Below, one piece after another: positions 1 through 11,547 of a stretch of DNA of 64,000 bases; positions within the stretch are counted from its first letter, which is position 1; every line of letters starts with the position of its first letter. The translations under genes and the position numbers were made by a program. The notes below the pieces were generated by a model. It worked only from the letters and a program-made list of their open reading frames with translations. It ran no database searches and was not told the DNA's origin. Location of the stretch: contig NC_088301.1 in the NCBI RefSeq assembly GCF_032854445.1, positions 42,839,116 through 42,903,115 on the forward strand. The letters are read 5' to 3'. Origin of the DNA: Liolophura sinensis. Lineage: Eukaryota; Mollusca; Polyplacophora; Chitonida; Chitonidae.

Positions 1-415
1 TGTCCGCTTTGGGAGCGGTAGATCCAGGGTCAATCATGGTCGAGTCACACCTAAGACCTTAAAAGAGGAAGTTCCTCGCTTGGCGTTCAGTATGAAGGGC
101 ATAGTGCTACGACTGGTTGACCCGTATCAATATAATGGCTCGGGCGGGGCGGCTTACTTGCCGCCCTACAACAATGAGGCACATTACATGCACTCTAAGG
201 ATTCCTTCGTCGTCATATAACTGAAAAATTGTTAAGTTCGACACTCGATAGATCGTCTCAGTGAAGCAGCACTGGATAAAAGAGTGGTGGAAATCCGTCC
301 CGCAACAAGGAGGCACATTACATGCACTCTAAGGACTTTTTCGTCGTCATATGACTGAAAAATTGTACGACGTTAAACCCCAAGCACACGCTGACTCACT
401 ATTCTTGACATTTCA
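1..415 (+). repeat. SINE copy (family 2), cut by window edge
   Basis: This matches, in the same order, the reverse complement of 29598-29940: the GTAGATCCAGG head region, AAAAGAGGAAGTT, the GGCTCGGGCGGGGCGGCTTAC block, and the end TCGTCGTCATATGACTG...ACGACGTTAAACCCCAAGCAC. The extreme tRNA-like 5' head lies outside the window. The 3' module (AGGCACATTACATGCACTC to GAAAAATTGT) occurs twice, at about 176-236 and 310-367, so this copy is internally rearranged. Confidence 0.75.
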
Positions 416-867
416 CGTAGGAGGTGTTTCTTACTCTATCACAACCCTATTGTGGTTTATATTCATTTAATGGGGTTAGGAAACCGCGTTACCAGAGGTA
501 AACTATATCCTTTGGTGGTAGCTAACTTACGCGCCATTTTGGTCGAAGATGTGGGGTCTCGCCTAACGTCTAAGACTGGTTATTACCGCGAAGGCCATTT
601 CCAACACTGACAGTCTTGGAACCTGTAAACTTTCCATTCTCTCACTGACGTTAAACACCAATGAAATAAATAAGTAACTATAATTTCCTGTATAACCCCG
701 GGATTGAACCCCGCCTCATGAGCTTCGTGGTTAGAACTCCCGAATCTTACTCATGCCCTGACCTAGATCCCATTCCCTTAACCTTACTTAAAATGAGTGA
801 ATGGGTCCATGGGTACTAATAGTCTACATGTACACAAACTCGATGGGTTTTACAGTAAAATAATTCT
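416..867. other. 3' flank of gene A, no gene seen
   Basis: I see no coding exon here. A degraded B-box-like GGTTCAATCCC (minus strand, about 697-707) is present without a convincing partner A box, so it is probably another old SINE scrap. Confidence 0.4.
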
Positions 868-873
868 TTTATT
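868..873 (-). terminator. Poly(A) signal, gene A (distal)
   Basis: AATAAA on the minus strand, about 220 bases past the TAA of gene A. A second AATAAA lies nearer, at 999-1004. Either could be used, giving a 3' UTR of roughly 110 to 250 bases. Confidence 0.45.
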
Positions 874-1093
874 TAAGGCATTCACAAATTGCGACAAATA
901 CTGAGATCGTTCAATATTTCTGGTATATGACCGAGTGTCTGTGACTAGGATTGTCTTGATCTTTAATGGCAAAAATGAAAATAAGTTAGTAAATTTCCTT
1001 TATTACTACAATGATTTAAATCTTTGTTTGGCTTTCTGTGCAGTTTTAAATAACGACTTCATCACAGCTTGTAGATTGATCAGACCATCCGCC

Positions 1094-1129
1094 TTAAACA
1101 GTAATGACACAGTATCTTCTGATGACAAT
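1094..1129 (-). CDS. Gene A exon 7: end of LamG domain
   Basis: After the acceptor TTACAG (phase 0) the exon reads IVIRRYCVITV then TAA. The RR-aromatic-C motif matches the last exon of gene B (VIVRRFCVVPA) and supplies the sixth conserved domain cysteine. Confidence 0.8.
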   Translation of the reverse strand: MVIRRYCVITV

Positions 1130-3925
1130 CTGTAAACGAAACGAAATTATAATGTCTCAGAAACAATTTACATCAAGACAATAATAAAACAATAATATTG
1201 TCAGATCTTTAAGTAATAAGTTGACAGGGAATAAAACGACGAATTTAACAAGTGGGTCTCTATGTGATAAATAATATATCATATATTGTTTACGTATAGC
1301 GAATCGACCTGTAAAATTTAAGCTCATATTTGGTATGTAAATGTCTTAACTCAGTGTTTCACATCTGAGTTACTGTGATAAGCACGCTAAAATCACCCAA
1401 AGTAAATATAATATTTGCTATGCGCTGTTCAGATGTTGTGTAAAGTGTCTGTGACAATCATTGACGTGCCTTTAATTTATATGTGTAAAAAATTTTAGAA
1501 ATAAATTCTTCATATACGGGCTACATACACGTTTCAATAAGGACAAACCAAGTCATTTATCATACTGTACACTTACCTCATCCATATATCCATTCAGGTT
1601 GCTGTCCACTCCAAGAGGATCCCCACCCAAGGTAAGAGGACACTGGGAGATGGGAGGCTGACCTGAAGAGCACACAAAGAAATGGTCTTGTAAATCAAAC
1701 ACAAACATATTATCACTGATCCTGTTATTTTATGTGAGTATGGTGTTAACAAATTAAATTAATAAAATTTATTCGTTATTTTATGTAATTCTTGAAAAAC
1801 GAAAATCTAATAAACGACATGTGTAATTTGTAAGTATCGAATTAAAATAACTCGTATTCTCTCACCAGCGAAAGCTGTGGGCTGACATGCAGCCTGGCCA
1901 TCAACCACAAGGGCGAACCTCCCTTCCTGTAACTCTAGGGAGACAGTGACGAAATCTTGAGGGGTGGACTGCAACATAGCGGAACAAAAGTAAGAATACG
2001 TTAACGAAAAGTTGAACAATAAAATATTTCATAAATAAGTTTAGAAAACACATACAATTTGTAATAATTTTAATGCTGTGGAGATAAAAAAAAATTTTGA
2101 AGTACAAAACGTAACTAGGTTTAGTATAGTCTAAAGCAGTATGCAAAGTCATTATGACATCCTTATACACAGCAGCAGTAAAGAGTTTTCAATGATGCCG
2201 GAATTACGCAAGAAACTGTATGGGCGAAAGACTTTAATCATCACGGAAATTGTGCAAACCACTGCTATGTATACAAATATGTATATTTCTATGCACAGTA
2301 GCATTTTTATTACAACTGTTAATACAGGATCTCCAACGTGGTAAAGGCTTACCTGGGCTTGACAATCGAGAGTTGTGGTTCCATTGTTGTCACGGAAAAA
2401 CACTTGGTACTGGTTGGAAAGAGAGTTGTACTTGACGATGATTGAGGGATCAGAGCTTCCACAATCGTTGGAGAAAAGTGTGATGTATCCATCTTCGGCA
2501 ATGTCCACCTTGAATCTCAGCTGGATTTGGAAAGCGTCGGAAAAGTCGTTACCTGCCAAAGCCCAGATGACCATTTTTGCGTCATCCAGGCGGACAGCGC
2601 CACCTCCAATAGCTCCCTGAACATCCTCAATCTTGACTGCCCCCAAGGATCACGTCCGATGTAGTAGTTGGACTGGTGCTCTTTGATGTCCTTATCGAAT
2701 GTTGCGTTGAACATGACGTCACAGGATCGTGTCAGGGTCGGGTATTCGAATCCTAATGCCGGGGAGAAACAGTATAGCTGTTCATATATCTGACTTTGAT
2801 CTAAGTGTTTGTATATTACTTTGACTTGTGTTTGAAGCCGTAGAAACGAACATGTTAGTCATATCAAAGCCTTCGAGTCATTGGATGAACTAAACCATCA
2901 CACCTTGTCAGGCCTCTGTCAAAACTTTTAACCTTCTAAAGGCCATTTTTAAACTAGTCTGTCTCATTTTCCAAGACTTTTTACATGGAACGCAATACAG
3001 TGATAAGGATTACAGATCAGTGAAAGTTAATAAATTATATTTTTTAAATTTCCACTCACAATTGAATGTCGTCTTTCTACTTGAGACGATAAAAAGGCAC
3101 AAATTAATGCACCACTTGCATCAATTTTCACTTTAGACAATTGCTCGTCAGATATTTACCAGGTGCTTCCACCACGCCACCGGGTCCTTCGGGGTCCCAA
3201 TCGCAACGACAACCAGTTTGATTCCAGATCTGGTGTTTGGGACACTCCAAGGCCTCTTCCTGCCAGACACCCCACACATTTATCTGGTACTGGTTAGGTA
3301 CACCTGGGACTTCTCGATGGGCGGGACATTCGATGTCTCCCGTTGGAGGGTTCTCGCATCTGCACAAATCTTGATCCCAGACTAGAGCATGGAGGCAAGT
3401 TACGTTCATCCAGTCTCCTTGTGTGAATACTTCATACATGTGAATGTCATCAGACGAGGGCGGTACAAACTGCAATCTGTATGAGAAAAATAGTTTTGTC
3501 AGCAAACACTGGAAAAGTGCAATCCATTTTTCTGACAGTAGAGCTCAAGCTTACACTATAAGAGTTTGAACCTGAATGCCAAATTAGATTTAACGGGTAT
3601 ACTCTAATTTCATGATACTTCTTGAACTTCGTTGGTTAACATTTACATGAACTGTCAGAATGAACCACTGTGACCATTTGTCAATTATCACATTTTCGTT
3701 GCTTCTCTGGTCTTGCTCTCCTTGTTGTAGTATTTCATATGAGAAAGTATTTGTTCGTATTTAAAAGATCACCGTGTTATGTTCCTGAAATCTCGTAATA
3801 AAAAGTGATAGCGAGCGAATTAACTTACCAATGAAGTCTGTGGTATTTGTTTCCGGAATGTCGGTTGTGGTGGGCATTCCTAAGCATCCGCCTAGGAAGG
3901 CGATGGCGAGTAGGGATGTGAACAT
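1094..3925 (-). CDS. Gene A: secreted chitin-binding-like + LamG protein (two apparent frameshifts)
   Basis: Six coding exons on the minus strand: 3925-3829, 3476-3160, 2752-2353, 1968-1866, 1662-1577 and 1129-1094. The product is about 346 aa: signal peptide MFTSLLAIAFLGGCLG, a 16-residue linker, a cysteine-rich chitin-binding-like module (LVWDQDLCRC, then IWNQTGCRCDWDP), and a laminin-G-like domain starting CDVMFNATF and ending RRYCVITV. Introns are GT-AG in the family phase order 1,1,0,1,0. The coding sum is 1,039 nt. Family alignment demands one missing base in exon 3 (around 3458-3463) and one in exon 4 (C run 2640-2644), which makes 1,041 nt, exactly 347 codons. A is closest to gene B (IGRDPW, CDWDPxGPGGV). 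Secretion is clear. Chitin binding and a shell-matrix role are inferred from the families. It is either a functional gene with sequencing indels or a young pseudogene. Confidence 0.82.
1577..1662 (-). CDS. Gene A exon 6: LamG segment
   Basis: The 86-nt exon begins after TTCAG in phase 1 and ends GATGAG before GTAAGT. It reads GQPPISQCPLTLGGDPLGVD and continues SNLNGYMDE, the family QC...GG...DGYxDE motif. Confidence 0.82.
1866..1968 (-). CDS. Gene A exon 5: LamG segment
   Basis: The 103-nt exon follows acceptor TTGCAG (phase 0) and ends before GTGAG (phase 1). It reads STPQDFVTVSLELQEGRFAL then VVDGQAACQPTAFA, matching LxLxVDGVxC of the paralogues. Confidence 0.82.
2353..2752 (-). CDS. Gene A exon 4: LamG core (1-nt deletion)
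   Basis: The exon opens GFEYPTLTRSCDVMFNATF and runs to IGRDPWG. It then needs a shift of one base in the CCCCC run at 2640-2644 (plus strand) to continue AVKIEDVQGAIGGGAVRLDD, WALAGNDF and SNDC, up to LDCQAQ before GTAAGC. Gene B has the same blocks in one frame, so the shift is a real break in this sequence. Confidence 0.82.
3160..3476 (-). CDS. Gene A exon 3: chitin-binding-like module (1-nt deletion)
   Basis: After TACAG (phase 1) the exon reads DCSLYRP, matching the DCxxYxP opening of gene E. It must then lose frame by one base near 3458-3463 to continue SSDDIHMYEVF, GDWMNVTCLHALVWDQDLC and WNQTGCRCDWDPEGPGGV. Without the correction the start frame stops within about 25 codons. It ends in phase 1 before GTAAAT. 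Confidence 0.8.
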
Positions 3926-3948
3926 CTTGACTGGTGATGAAGATTGTC
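3829..3948 (-). CDS. Gene A exon 2: start codon and signal peptide
   Basis: The exon starts after ATAAG at 3948; ATG is at 3925. It encodes MFTSLLAIAFLGGCLG followed by a short Thr-rich linker MPTTTDIPETNTTDFI, and ends in phase 1 before GTAAGT. The hydrophobic stretch then small residues is a standard secretory signal. Confidence 0.82.
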
Positions 3949-4507
3949 CTTATAAAAGAATAAATTACCCCATTAATGTTAAATATACACGCTGTATATA
4001 GGTGGTAATGTGCCCATGTCATGCAAAATCCACTATGGCATTAACCGATTTGTATTTTGCACGAATACTCCAGGTAATATTAAAATGTTAGATAAAAAGC
4101 CTATGTTCAAAGCTTTACATCTGAGAGAAAAATTGGATGTGAAACCGACACAGGTACACTAACAGTAAGTTTAAATATTGATTATAATGGTTCACTAAAC
4201 AACAGTGACATATGCACTGCAGAAAAACATCAAAATCTTTATAGCGTATATAAAATAAATTGTCTTCCGCGATGATGTACTTAATCTGTTACCGCATATA
4301 CATATGCATCTACACCTGTAAACCTTTAGGGTGACTCCATTCCACTAAGCAATAAAGTCATGACCGTCTAGAGACAACACATAAGATGAATGTCCATACA
4401 TCACAAATATCTTAAACTGGTAGAGTGGAGCAGAAATTATAATCGATAGCTCTCTAACCAGCCTTACCTGATCAGTTGTTAGTAAACAGGAGCTCCAGAC
4501 TTTTTAC

Positions 4508-4527
4508 CTGAGGCAGTCAGTGAATTG
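4508..4527 (-). other. Gene A untranslated exon 1 (approximate 5' end)
   Basis: A short non-coding stretch lies between the expected start, about 30 bases after the TATA box, and a donor CTCAG|GTAAAAA. It contains no ATG. The same arrangement occurs in genes C, D and E. Confidence 0.5.
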
Positions 4528-4550
4528 TGAACTGGGTAGAATCGAGCAGG

Positions 4551-4558
4551 CTTTTATA
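4551..4558 (-). promoter_or_regulatory. TATA box, gene A
   Basis: TATAAAAG on the minus strand, upstream of the short untranslated exon. The same sequence sits before gene E, and TATATAAG before C and D. Confidence 0.6.
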
Positions 4559-4559
4559 C

Positions 4560-7500
4560 TGTTCTTGATCAAAATACTCGTCCCACACGTAATGAGGAGT
4601 GTATATTTGCTCACGATCGCCTCTCATTCATTATAACCTCATCGCTTCCGATGGATCAAAATAGGTACCGGATGTTAAGTACAAGTAGATCACAACTCTT
4701 TGAGAACAGGTCAGACGCACCCGTGATGTATGCAAATACCTACTCACTTCAGTGAATGACCTAGGTCTATCTTTTTTTTTATTGTCTATTAATCTGCGAT
4801 TGCCTCGTACGACATGTCAAGTTTTAAAAAAAAGAGCCTGTAGCATACAGTGGTGTATTTTTTTAGCACGTCTCAGTCATTAGTATGCTCGCCATATAGT
4901 TTTTAAAGCCATGGCTCTGACCTAGAGATTAAAAAAAAAATAATTAAAAAACTTTACGTGTTGCGCCTAAATTTAGTGGAGACCTTACCTTAATGGACAT
5001 CTACGCCTAAAAATGGAGAAATTCTTGCCTGGTATAATTAACGACCTTGCAAGGCAGAATGATGCGGATTTTCAAAAAATCAGTTCTTATGCTGTAAAGT
5101 TTGAATAGACAGATACAAAGGCAAGAGTAAATAAAGAAGGATTTCATATTGTTTTCTTTTTTTTTCATCAGGTAGGGCAGAATTGCAATCCTGTTTGCAA
5201 TGACTATATAAAGAGTTCACATGCTATTTACTGAAGTTCTAAACAGGCACCCTCTGTGACACTGTCTTGATGCGGTGTTTTCTGTTAACATCATATTGAA
5301 CGCAGTCCCCTTTTGAACATACCGGAACTTCCGTGTAGGCCATCTCACTTTGCTGTTCGGACCGCCCCACTCTTCTCCAGTAAATACAGGATAGTCGAAC
5401 AAGGTCAGGTCGAACTTAGAACTTTCATGCACAATCCAATTCCTTTAAAAATAATTTTCTCCCTGGACCCCCCACACACCACCTTCACCACTACCTTTGC
5501 AACACCTTAGTATACACATATAAATCTGTTATGATATCAACGGTTAAAGAAAATAACTAAAAGGAGACATTATCTCATAATTATAGCATTTGTTTTCAAT
5601 TCATGTACTTCGTTGAATTTCAGGATATGCACAGACCACAGAGAATTCACTTAAAACAAAGAGTAGTCAAAGCGACCTCGTTCAGTCTATATTAACAGCG
5701 TGACAAAAGACGATCTGGTTGAGTGGAAAGTTCATATTTCTTTGTGTGTAATGAAAGATTGTGAGATTATAGTGAAAACTGATATCGTGAAATGGCGTTA
5801 CTGCCGTTTATATTTCAGCTGAGACGACGTGTGTTTACAGTGAAATTTCAGCATTTTAAATGAACAGAAATTGGACCAAATAATTATGCATCAATCTATA
5901 GCTACTTTGTTTTTAGCAACTTTTTGCTGGTAATCCTATACTGCTCATTGATATCTGATGATAAAATATGAAATGCTTGTTAAGTAGCTGATACGTCTAC
6001 TATGGCGTACCTAAAAACCAAGAAGCGTTAATGCTTATTTATATCTCAAAGAGAGATACTAAAAGAATTATCTAACTCACTGTGACATTTTAGAAAGAAA
6101 GAAGATATTCCAAGGTTACGAGAGAGCGTATACAGAAACAAAAAGCAGTAATTACCCGTGTCAAAGTTTAACAGAAATCTTTGCCTAGGATGAAGTGTAA
6201 AAATAAACTGCAGATATGCATCTTAATGATCCAGATGAATTCTGTATTTACATTGCTTAGGGATATACACATTAAATATCAGTGCAGTCTTCACCTCTCA
6301 TTTAAAGGGGTTTTGTAATCACGCCATTGGTTGACACGAGGGTGTAGGCAGTCCATACACAAATTAATTTTATGGCCTCATCCCACAATATGGGACATTT
6401 ACGCAGTACTGAATCAAGTCAGATATTTTTGGAGCTATATACGATAAAATAGAGCTTCCTCTCGAATGAAATGCCTCCACCCTTTCCTGTACTGGGGAGG
6501 GTGGGAGGGGGATGTTGTGAACGACTCTCACAGAACTGCGAAATTTCCTGATTTTCAAATTACATTAATAAAAAGTAGTAGGTGTAGATAATGTTATTGA
6601 TAAAAAGTAGACGGCAGATAAAGAGCATTGGTTGTATAGTGAACCACCCCTTTACTCACAGGGAGTATGATACACACAGGATGGCCTCTGGGATGATAGT
6701 GAATGGGTAATGCAATGGGTGTGCATGTATCAATAGAGTAAGAGCCTACATACAAGCACACACGCCAACCTATGTCAAAGAACAGGGATAAAATACTGTT
6801 GAATATCTATGATAAAACAAACGAAAAGTTTAAAGGAAGCAGAAAATCTGCCTCAGTTGCCTTTTTCATCTTGATGTAATTACTTATCCACTGGTCCATG
6901 TCTTCTGTAAGTGTATGTGTGTATTTATAGGCCTATGTATCTATGTAGGCCAAGACTGCTTTTGTGGTGCCTTTTTTCCGCCTTTTTAACGGGCTGTTAG
7001 ACCGGTGACGTGGTCTTTTTCACATGTCATGTAGGCGACCTTTCTCGATGAAGTGGAGAGAACTTCTAGATGACGAATCTAGCTAAACTTATCGAGGTTC
7101 TGTCCGATAACTAGCCCAGCGCGTATGCATCAGTCAATCGTACTGCAGACAGTGCAATGTAATGAACAGTCAGAGCAGCAGAACTTAATCTTATATTCTA
7201 ATTAGTAAAGACGAAGATGTAAGGCTTATTTCATAGGTGTTTACAAAAGCTGCAGTACTTCTCACAGACTTCACAAACAAACCTAACCAGTTTGCTAAGG
7301 GCGCCATTTAAAAAAAATATACTTTGTAACCATACAATTTGGTTCCATTGTGAACTGATAAACCAATCTTTACTCACTTCTAGTTAAAAAGAGAATAATA
7401 ATGTTTGTCTATAAAGCTGAAATGCCGTGCACGTGTTTGTCTTCATAGTATATAAAGGTCATCTCGGTGCAAATCTTGCAACAAATCTGCTGACAGACAG

Positions 7501-8107
7501 TGGCGTGAGCGAGATGTTGAAATTAAAAACTCAGTGATTCTAAATATATGCGATAATTTACAGTGGGGTAAGTATTTACACCTTTCTCACCGGTAAGACA
7601 GGTAATTTTGTTCCCTTGCCACTCTTCATACATTTTTCAGTTCTCAGCCAAGAAAAACATAGCACACAGCTTCTTTCTTCAAACCACCAAGTTAAAAGTA
7701 CAATGAGTTAACATCACGGGACAACCCTTCTTATACATCTGTATATTGTCAGCGGTCAGAAATTATTTTCTGTTCGTTGTGAAGTAAAGTGAAAACCTTT
7801 TACTACATTCATTCAGAACACATTCTCTTTCATACAATGTGATAAATTCGTGACATATAAGTAATATATTCCCTAATATTCCCTATATTCCCAAATACCA
7901 ATCAAGACCAAGATACAGAAATTCAACTGCCAAATTTATGTTCAAATATGAAAACTTACATCATCTTATTAGTTTGGAAGATACAATTTAAATTTGTGAA
8001 ATATTCCACAGAAAAATCCCCTTTCTGTAAGACGCAATCACCAATCCTGCAGTAATCAATCAATCAAGAAAGCATCACCGTCTTCGGTTGCCATCTAGCA
8101 TAATAAT
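4560..8107. other. Intergenic, no gene recognised
   Basis: About 3.5 kb of AT-rich sequence between the gene A promoter and a SINE. The only notable frame (minus, 5432-5217, 71 aa) matches nothing I know and has no visible exon signals. No repeat array is seen. Confidence 0.5.
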
Positions 8108-8268
8108 AATAATCTCTAGACATTATTTATTTATTTGATCGGTATTTTACGAAGTACTCAAGAATATTTCACTTATACGACTTCGGCCAGCAGTGTGGTG
8201 AGAGGAAACGGGACAGAACTCGATGGGAACCCACGACCATCCGCAGGTTGCTGCAGACCTTCACATGT
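8108..8268 (-). repeat. SINE fragment (family 1), 3' two-thirds
   Basis: Read on the minus strand it contains the family 1 body (AACCTGCGGATGGTCGTGGG), the AAGTGAAATATTCTTGAGTA block and the A+T tail (AAATAAATAAATAA). Several copies occur in the window. Confidence 0.75.
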
Positions 8269-8397
8269 ACAGCAGACTATGCATCATACCTGCATGTTCA
8301 TAAATATAAAACACAAATTATCCACCTACCATTAAGGTACATATAAGTAATATACATCCATACACGATCAAGCAATCATGCATTTTTCATTCATGGA

Positions 8398-8705
8398 ACG
8401 GGGCATTTGGTAAAGTTGCTTGCATTTGAATTGTTAGGAGGGACACAAGAGGTGCGGGTTCAAACCCTGATCTTGACAGGATAGGGAATCAGTAGATTCC
8501 CGCAGCTTGACTGTTCGTGGCGAACTGGTGACAATAAGTGGTCGAAGGCGTTCGATGTGTCGTTTGCGCGTTTAGTCTTCCACGAATATCGTGTGTATGT
8601 TGGTACGTCACACTTACCCATATACACCCCACATGTCTGTCAGTAACTTGCCAAAGTTTGCTGGTTTTCCCCTGACACTCCAGTTTCCTCTACCCATAAA
8701 GCGGT
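8398..8705 (+). repeat. SINE copy (family 3)
   Basis: It has a tRNA-like B box (GCGGGTTCAAACCCTG), then GTAGATTCCCGCAGCTTGAC, TCTTCCACGAATATCGTGT, TGTTGGTACGTCACAC and GTCAGTAACTTGCCAAAG. I recognise this order from molluscan SINEs. The 3' end (CTTGAGxACGGCG tail) is missing. A disrupted relative is at 53230-53650. Confidence 0.65.
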
Positions 8706-8779
8706 ACATACGTCTAATTCATTCAGTCATGTTTCAAATCTGTAAAGCCATCCAAGTAAATTACTTGTTCCCATGAAAC

Positions 8780-9370
8780 CTTGATCACCACTTTGAAAGC
8801 TTCTTGAAAATTATCCAGTCAGTTAATCGGCTCTGCAATGGCGCGCAGTCAGTTAGACGTCTCTATAAAACTGTTAAGCAAGTTTTCCAATCAGAAACTT
8901 GTTTCGCGGAAAGCTTACATATGCTATCATCAGTTTCAAGCGACAGATTCATTCAGTTTATACGTTTTATTAAATCTTCTTGCAAAACTATCGAATCAGT
9001 TACAATGTACTCGAATGTGCAAGCTTCGAACAAGTTATACAGTCCTAATGAATGCCTTGTGGAAAGTTTCAAATCAGTTACACAATTACTCGTGCAAGCT
9101 TCCCACTTAATTACTCGTCTCCTTAAAAGTTCCTTTCAAATTATTTTATTTGTTGTCTACGAAAGCTATATTTGTTAGCTTCGAGTTAGTAAATTAGTAA
9201 ATCATTTCATATAAAACCTTTTGCAAGTTATCCAGTCAAATAAACATTTCTTCAGAAGCGTCTAGCTAGGTGTCATATAAGTCACTCTTATCTGTGAAAG
9301 TTGTTTGCAAATTATCTACTATCATTTTCATGTTTGGGTTCAATTTTCTAGCAGCTTGCCCAGTCAGACT
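8780..9370 (+). repeat. Old degenerate tandem repeat
   Basis: Variants of (C/A)AGTCAGTTA, CGTCTC, GAAAGCTT and GCAAGTTATCC recur every few tens of bases, for example near 8817, 8849, 8994, 9074 and 9225. This gives a falsely regular 124-codon frame at 8804-9178. Divergence is high, so the unit length is uncertain. Confidence 0.4.
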
Positions 9371-10702
9371 GATTTCTTCCATCTATAAACAGAAGTAAAA
9401 ACTTGATGTGAGTGTGTCCCAAAGTAATTCAAACCTTCTTGTTGGCAAATGGAATCGACCCCAGAACTATATAACTTAGAGCCTGAGTACAGAAATGAGT
9501 CGAAACGGCCTCTTTATAAACGCATATCCGTTTATCTATTGCATCCGTGAAAAAACAATAAGCAATGTGCCATCTTTGTCGTATTTCTGATTCTATTCAT
9601 ACGCGCTACAATTTCGTTCACGTCCGCGCTAACAAAACCTTTTACAAAACCCAGTTTTAAACGCTGTCTGTAAGTAATTATATTACTACAAAGGTGCGTA
9701 ATGCTAATGCAATATAGGTATTTACGTAAATTAAGCACATGGAGAATTTCTACCTTTTTTTGGCGAACTATATATTGCACGGAAGTGCACGGCCTTGTGA
9801 TGCGGTCCATGAAAGGTCAAGGTCTTCGGCAGTGTAATAGCAAAATGTAATACAAAAGTGATATCTGACTAGTTAAAATATCATTTTTATCAGTGAAGGA
9901 AATACTGCTATTTCAATGATGTATAAATAATAATACAGCAAACCGATACAGTTTTAGGTTTACATAGCTTGTGTCTTTTTTTTATTCCCCGAATTACGTG
10001 TCGCGTGGTGATTTATTTGGTCAAGAGACACAGCATAGAATCGATTGATTGACTTACACGATTATGACTTAGCTGCCTAGGCAAATGCATTTAAACATAC
10101 TGAAAAGGAAAATAGTATGATAAATAGTTAGTGATACTCCAAGGTATTTATTTTATAAATGTTATCAAACTTATAAAAAAGTATTGTATTCCTAATGAAA
10201 ACAAGCGTAAAACTTTATCTTATTTTTTTGATTTCCATGAGAAAAACCTTTTTCAGCAAATACGGAGAAAATCTTGTTTTGCGTCATGTAATCTATTCTT
10301 AGCGCTCAAGATTTTACTCGACATGTTTTCCAGGCTACCTGACTTATCACCTGCTAGCGATAACACTTTACAATATTTGAAGTCTTATTACTATTTATTG
10401 TCGATTTCTGAAGGATGCATTTTGCAGTTATGCGTGATTGTTCCCGATAGACCCTGCCTCAAATTTTAAAAAAAATACAATAAAGCAGTTCTCTGCGGGA
10501 ATTTCTATTGTCATTGCTGGAATCCCAAGAGAGCCTCATTTGATGGGCGGCCGGCTGGAAATAGATGAGCTCATTTGGATACAGATACATTAAACAGCTA
10601 TTACCAATATAACAGCACCTTTGACATTAATTCCCTATATGGGAGTGCCTACAAGAACAAGGTCTCCTTTGTTTAAGTTCTATTGTTAGCCGAGTTTTAT
10701 GG
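9371..10702. other. Intergenic upstream of gene B
   Basis: No gene recognised. A plus-strand 112-codon frame at 10131-10469 is rich in Leu, Ile, Lys and Phe, as expected of AT-rich noise, and has no domain I know. Confidence 0.45.
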
Positions 10703-10703
10703 C

Positions 10704-10710
10704 TATATAT
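10704..10710 (+). promoter_or_regulatory. Probable TATA box, gene B
   Basis: TATATAT, about 400 bases before the signal-peptide exon of gene B. A non-coding first exon from about 10735 to a donor at 10812 (TAG|GTAACC) would fit the layout of the other genes, but this donor is weaker than theirs. Confidence 0.4.
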
Positions 10711-11084
10711 GAAGTCTCGCTTGCTGTAGTGTATAGTTCTTGTGGCTGAGGCGAATACAAGCTCAAGCTTCCGAGTGCAACATACACGGGGTTCCACAGG
10801 TTATAGTGGTAGGTAACCTTGTAATGCTACATTATGTAATGTAGACCTACCTTTTAAGCTGAGAGCTGGGACAATTATCTTTTACAAAAATAAAAATAAA
10901 AACAAGAAAGAACTAAGGCTACTAAACTTCAGAATTTGCCTTGTCGAAGATATTTGAGTCGAAAAATGTACGAAAAAAAGAAATAAATGTGAAATCTGAT
11001 TTAATCTGATTTGCTTTTGATTTAAACCTTCCGTTTAAAAAGCTATATGATGTATACTTACTAGATGTTTTGGTATTCTTTCAG

Positions 11085-11547
11085 GCGAAGAAAACAACTC
11101 CCACTATGCAAGTATTGCCGTTAGCTATGCTGTTGGGTCTGTGTTCGTCAGTACCCACTAACGTACCAAGTGGCCCTTACATTTTGGATCTCACGGGCGG
11201 AGGAGTGCAGCCTGGACAGGTCATTGGCCAAGTAGATGGACAAACAGGGAATGTGATACAACCGGGCGTGCTCATAGACCCAGTTCCTCCATCCCAGCCT
11301 CGAGTGGAACTCCCAACTATTCAACACCCTACTCTACCTCCATTGCCAACTCTGCCCCCTATTGATATACCGGTTGCACACTTTCCATTACAGGTGCAAA
11401 CTCTTCCTGAAATTGTGCAAAATCCTTCACGCAATAATGCCGTTCAACCCACTGTTCAACATGTTAATCTGCTGCCAGGCATTGCAGTGGATCCCCTGGC
11501 AACTGGAGGTGGTGCGACACCTCCACCACCGTCTGTCAGCGGAATAG
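11085..11547 (+). CDS. Gene B exon 2: signal peptide and Pro-rich linker
   Basis: The acceptor TTCTTTCAG precedes 11085, ATG is at 11106, and the donor GGAATAG|GTAAGC is in phase 1. The linker has runs such as PTLPPLPTLPPIDIP and GGGATPPPPS. It is low-complexity, not acidic, and unlike any other linker in the cluster. Confidence 0.83.

Noticed and set aside
690-765. tRNA on the minus strand (GGTTCAATCCC)
   Set aside because: There is no matching A box at the right distance and no acceptor stem.
5217-5432. Minus-strand 71-codon frame
   Set aside because: It looks more protein-like than most here, but I can find no splice partner or known motif.
8804-9178. Plus-strand 124-codon gene
   Set aside because: Its internal regularity comes from a degenerate tandem repeat; there is no domain or codon bias.
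10131-10469. Plus-strand 112-codon gene
   Set aside because: Composition is typical of AT-rich noise and no homology is recognised.
11070-11105. Upstream in-frame ATG of gene B
   Set aside because: It precedes the acceptor TTCTTTCAG, so it is intronic. The signal peptide begins at the ATG at 11106.
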